Shown here: positions 5,450 through 7,122 of the stretch, piece by piece
How positions within the stretch are numbered: position 1 is the first letter of the stretch
How the letters are laid out: every line of letters begins with the position of its first letter
DNA from: Gammaproteobacteria bacterium
Lineage (GTDB): Bacteria; Pseudomonadota; Gammaproteobacteria; Pseudomonadales; Azotimanducaceae
NCBI GenBank assembly: GCA_003228415.1
Contig: QIDL01000028.1
Span: forward strand, 1-7,122
DNA length: 7,122 nt
Direction of reading: 5' to 3'
Made by a program: the position numbers and the translations under genes
The notes under the pieces: model-generated
Databases searched by the model: none
What the model saw: the letters and a program-made list of their open reading frames with translations, nothing else
Told to the model about the DNA's origin: nothing

Positions 5450-6961
5450 TCAATCGCTCCACTGACGTCTAGATTTGAATACGCCGATGGTGATCGCCAC
5501 CAGCACAAAACCGATCGGCAGGCCGAAAACGATAGAAGCGGCCTGCAGCGCTGTTACACCGCCCACGTACAACAACAGGCCGGTGACCGTTCCGACCAGA
5601 ACCCCCCAAAGCACCTTCTGAGCGACGCCGATCTCCAACTCATCGCGTTTAAGCAGCGTGCAGATCACCAGCGTCGCCGAATCGATCGACGTGATGAGCC
5701 AGGTGAACAGCAGGAATCCGACCACCGCTATCAAGGGCAACACCAGAACGCCCAGGCGTTCCACCACCGACACCGTTCCCACGGCGTAATCCGCGTTTAC
5801 CTGGTCGATGATGCTGGTAGAACCGTACAGCTCACCATGGATCGCCGTACCCCCGAACACCGACATCCAGATGGCGACGCTGAGGGTTGGCACCAGCATC
5901 ACTCCGATGACAAATTCGCGCACGGTCCGCCCACGGGAAACCCGCGCGATGAAGAGACCGACGAATGGCGCCCAGGCAAGCCACCATCCCCAGTAGAACA
6001 CCGTCCAGGCGCTCTGCCAGCTCTGGTCTTCCAGCGACTGCGCGGTCCAGAAGCCCATGGGAATGACCCGGACGGCGTAGTCGGCAAACGACGAAACCAC
6101 GAAGCCGAGCAGAAAGGCCGTTGGCCCGATCACGAGAACGGCGATTAACAGCCCGGCACTCAGATACACGTTGAGCTCGCTCAAACGCCGGATGCCACGC
6201 GATACGCCCGAGATCACGGACATGATACCGAGCACCGACACCAACGCCACGATGGCGAGCTGGTTGGTGACGTTAATCTCGATACCGAAGAGCTCGCTCA
6301 TCGCCGCGTTCATGCCCCCGACCGCCAACCCGATCGACGTCGCTACGCCGAAGACCGTGCCTATCACGCCGATGAGATCCACCAGGTAACCGGGCCAGCG
6401 GTGGATATGATCGCCCAGCACGGGATACAGTGCCGAGCGCAAGGCCAGCGGCATATCACGCCGAAACGCGAAGTAGGCAATCGCAAGTCCCGTCACTACG
6501 TAGAACCCCCAGCCGTGCAGACCCCAATGAAAGATAGTCAGCGTTACCGCCGTCTGCGCTGCTTGCGGCGTCATCGGCGCCGCACCTTCCATCGCCAGAT
6601 GCGGGTTGCCCTGAAAGTGCAGGATCGGCTCGGCCGTCGCCCAGTACAGAACGCCCGAGGCAAGCCCGGCGCTGAACAGCATGGCGAACCACGCGAGGTT
6701 GCTGAACTCGGGTCGCTCGTGGTCATGGCCGAGACGCACGTTGAAGCGGTGGTCGACGCCAATCCAGAACGCCGACAGCAGGCAAACACTGGCCACACCG
6801 GTGAAGAACCAGTCGAAGGTTGCGACCACGTAGTCCCGCGCGCCGATGAAGACATCGCTCGCTATTTCGAGATTGGTTGCGGTACCGACCACGAAACTGC
6901 CGATCACGACCATGGCCACCCACTCCCGAACATTCACACCGCGGATTGCTTTCCCGATCAT
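5450..6961 (-). CDS. BCCT-family betaine/choline/carnitine-type transporter
   Basis: This is a secondary transporter of the inner membrane with about 12 transmembrane helices, importing quaternary-ammonium or related osmolytes, usually with Na+ or H+. The 503 residues cover the whole core. The TM3-equivalent motif reads SAGLASGVLYWATAEP (97-112), where BetP has GMGIG. The signature tryptophan segment SAWTVFYWGWWLAWAPFVG (317-335) supplies the aromatic box that cages trimethylammonium in BetP, and SRGRTVREF follows. TSIDSAT (424-430) corresponds to BetP's TSADS region. The C-terminus ends about ten residues after the last helix, so the long osmosensing tail of BetP is absent. The substrate cannot be read. 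Start ATG 6961 has no Shine-Dalgarno sequence; it overlaps the stop of the HigA-like frame by four bases, so the original promoter and ribosome site may be lost. Confidence 0.96.
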   Translation of the reverse strand: MIGKAIRGVNVREWVAMVVIGSFVVGTATNLEIASDVFIGARDYVVATFDWFFTGVASVCLLSAFWIGVDHRFNVRLGHDHERPEFSNLAWFAMLFSAGLASGVLYWATAEPILHFQGNPHLAMEGAAPMTPQAAQTAVTLTIFHWGLHGWGFYVVTGLAIAYFAFRRDMPLALRSALYPVLGDHIHRWPGYLVDLIGVIGTVFGVATSIGLAVGGMNAAMSELFGIEINVTNQLAIVALVSVLGIMSVISGVSRGIRRLSELNVYLSAGLLIAVLVIGPTAFLLGFVVSSFADYAVRVIPMGFWTAQSLEDQSWQSAWTVFYWGWWLAWAPFVGLFIARVSRGRTVREFVIGVMLVPTLSVAIWMSVFGGTAIHGELYGSTSIIDQVNADYAVGTVSVVERLGVLVLPLIAVVGFLLFTWLITSIDSATLVICTLLKRDELEIGVAQKVLWGVLVGTVTGLLLYVGGVTALQAASIVFGLPIGFVLVAITIGVFKSRRQWSD

Positions 6962-7122
6962 GGCGACGGACTGGGCACCCGCAGCAAAAATGCCGATGGC
7001 ACAGGGATGAACGGATGACGGTCAACACTGCCTGCCTCGAGCAGCATCTGGCTGATACCATATTCTTTGAGAAACTCCTCGATGAGGACTTCGCCTGGAT
7101 GTATGTTTTCAGTATTGCGTAC
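6958..7122 (-). pseudogene. HigA-like antitoxin N-terminus, truncated
   Basis: The frame enters from the window edge at 7122. Its first 25 residues contain NIHPGEVLIEEFLKEYGISQ, the diagnostic start of HigA-type XRE-family antitoxins (HPGEVLLEEFL-x-GISQ). The text after Gln25 (near 7048) no longer matches: the helix-turn-helix expected next is replaced by MLLEAGSVDRHPFIP and a short proline-rich tail. It ends at TGA 6960-6958, overlapping the transporter's ATG. The true start codon is probably just beyond the window. No HigB-like toxin is visible; it would lie upstream, outside the window. I infer that a deletion or rearrangement fused the antitoxin start to the DNA ahead of the transporter. 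Confidence 0.6.

Noticed and set aside
5414..6148. Long plus-strand open frame opposite the transporter gene
   Set aside because: Its low-complexity, charged, His/Arg/Gln-rich text is typical of a frame antisense to a membrane protein; the BCCT frame is unmistakable.

Overview
This window looks like a decayed accessory stretch of a Proteobacterium chromosome, most likely a gammaproteobacterium. That guess rests on Shine-Dalgarno use, moderately GC-rich coding DNA and the gene families present; nothing here fixes the taxon. Four genes or modules look intact, and they lie among gene fossils.

Layout. Positions 1-279 hold no supported gene. A complete type II toxin-antitoxin pair of the VapBC kind follows (280-854, + strand). 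Positions 855-1245 hold an unrecognised coding-like stretch broken by an in-frame TGA. Positions 1246 to about 1690 are a fossil IS200/IS605-type element whose tnpA has lost its centre. A Fic-family gene (1688-2390, - strand) has lost two internal segments; a small unknown ORF (2387-2578, -) overlaps its start. Positions 2579-2850 are non-coding. A glutathione S-transferase-like gene (2851-3693, -) has its own promoter-like sequence. Positions 3694-4130 are non-coding but rich in stem-loops. A secreted protein of unknown function (4131-5204, +) converges on a BCCT-family betaine/choline/carnitine-type transporter (5450-6961, -). At the right edge the start of a HigA-like antitoxin (-) runs into the transporter start.

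Themes. First, three genes (tnpA, fic, the higA-like fragment) keep recognisable ends but have lost internal or distal segments, so toxin-antitoxin and mobile genes are eroding here while VapBC remains intact. Second, two short + strand segments that flank the gst gene (2740-2760 and 3768-3798) read like two consecutive pieces of the 3' half of a tRNA-Asn(GTT). They share the 7-base sequence GTCGCTG. Joining them across that repeat gives canonical tRNA arm lengths from the anticodon loop to CCA. I infer, without proof, a tRNA 3'-half attachment-site relic later split by an insertion of about 1 kb carrying gst. Third, 3830-4014 holds several strong stem-loops, two of them mutually exclusive, upstream of the secreted-protein gene.

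The genes do not form one pathway. VapBC acts as an autonomous addiction module, the transporter would serve osmolyte or methylated-amine uptake, and the GST-like protein would serve detoxification or thiol chemistry. All family assignments come from reading motifs by eye.
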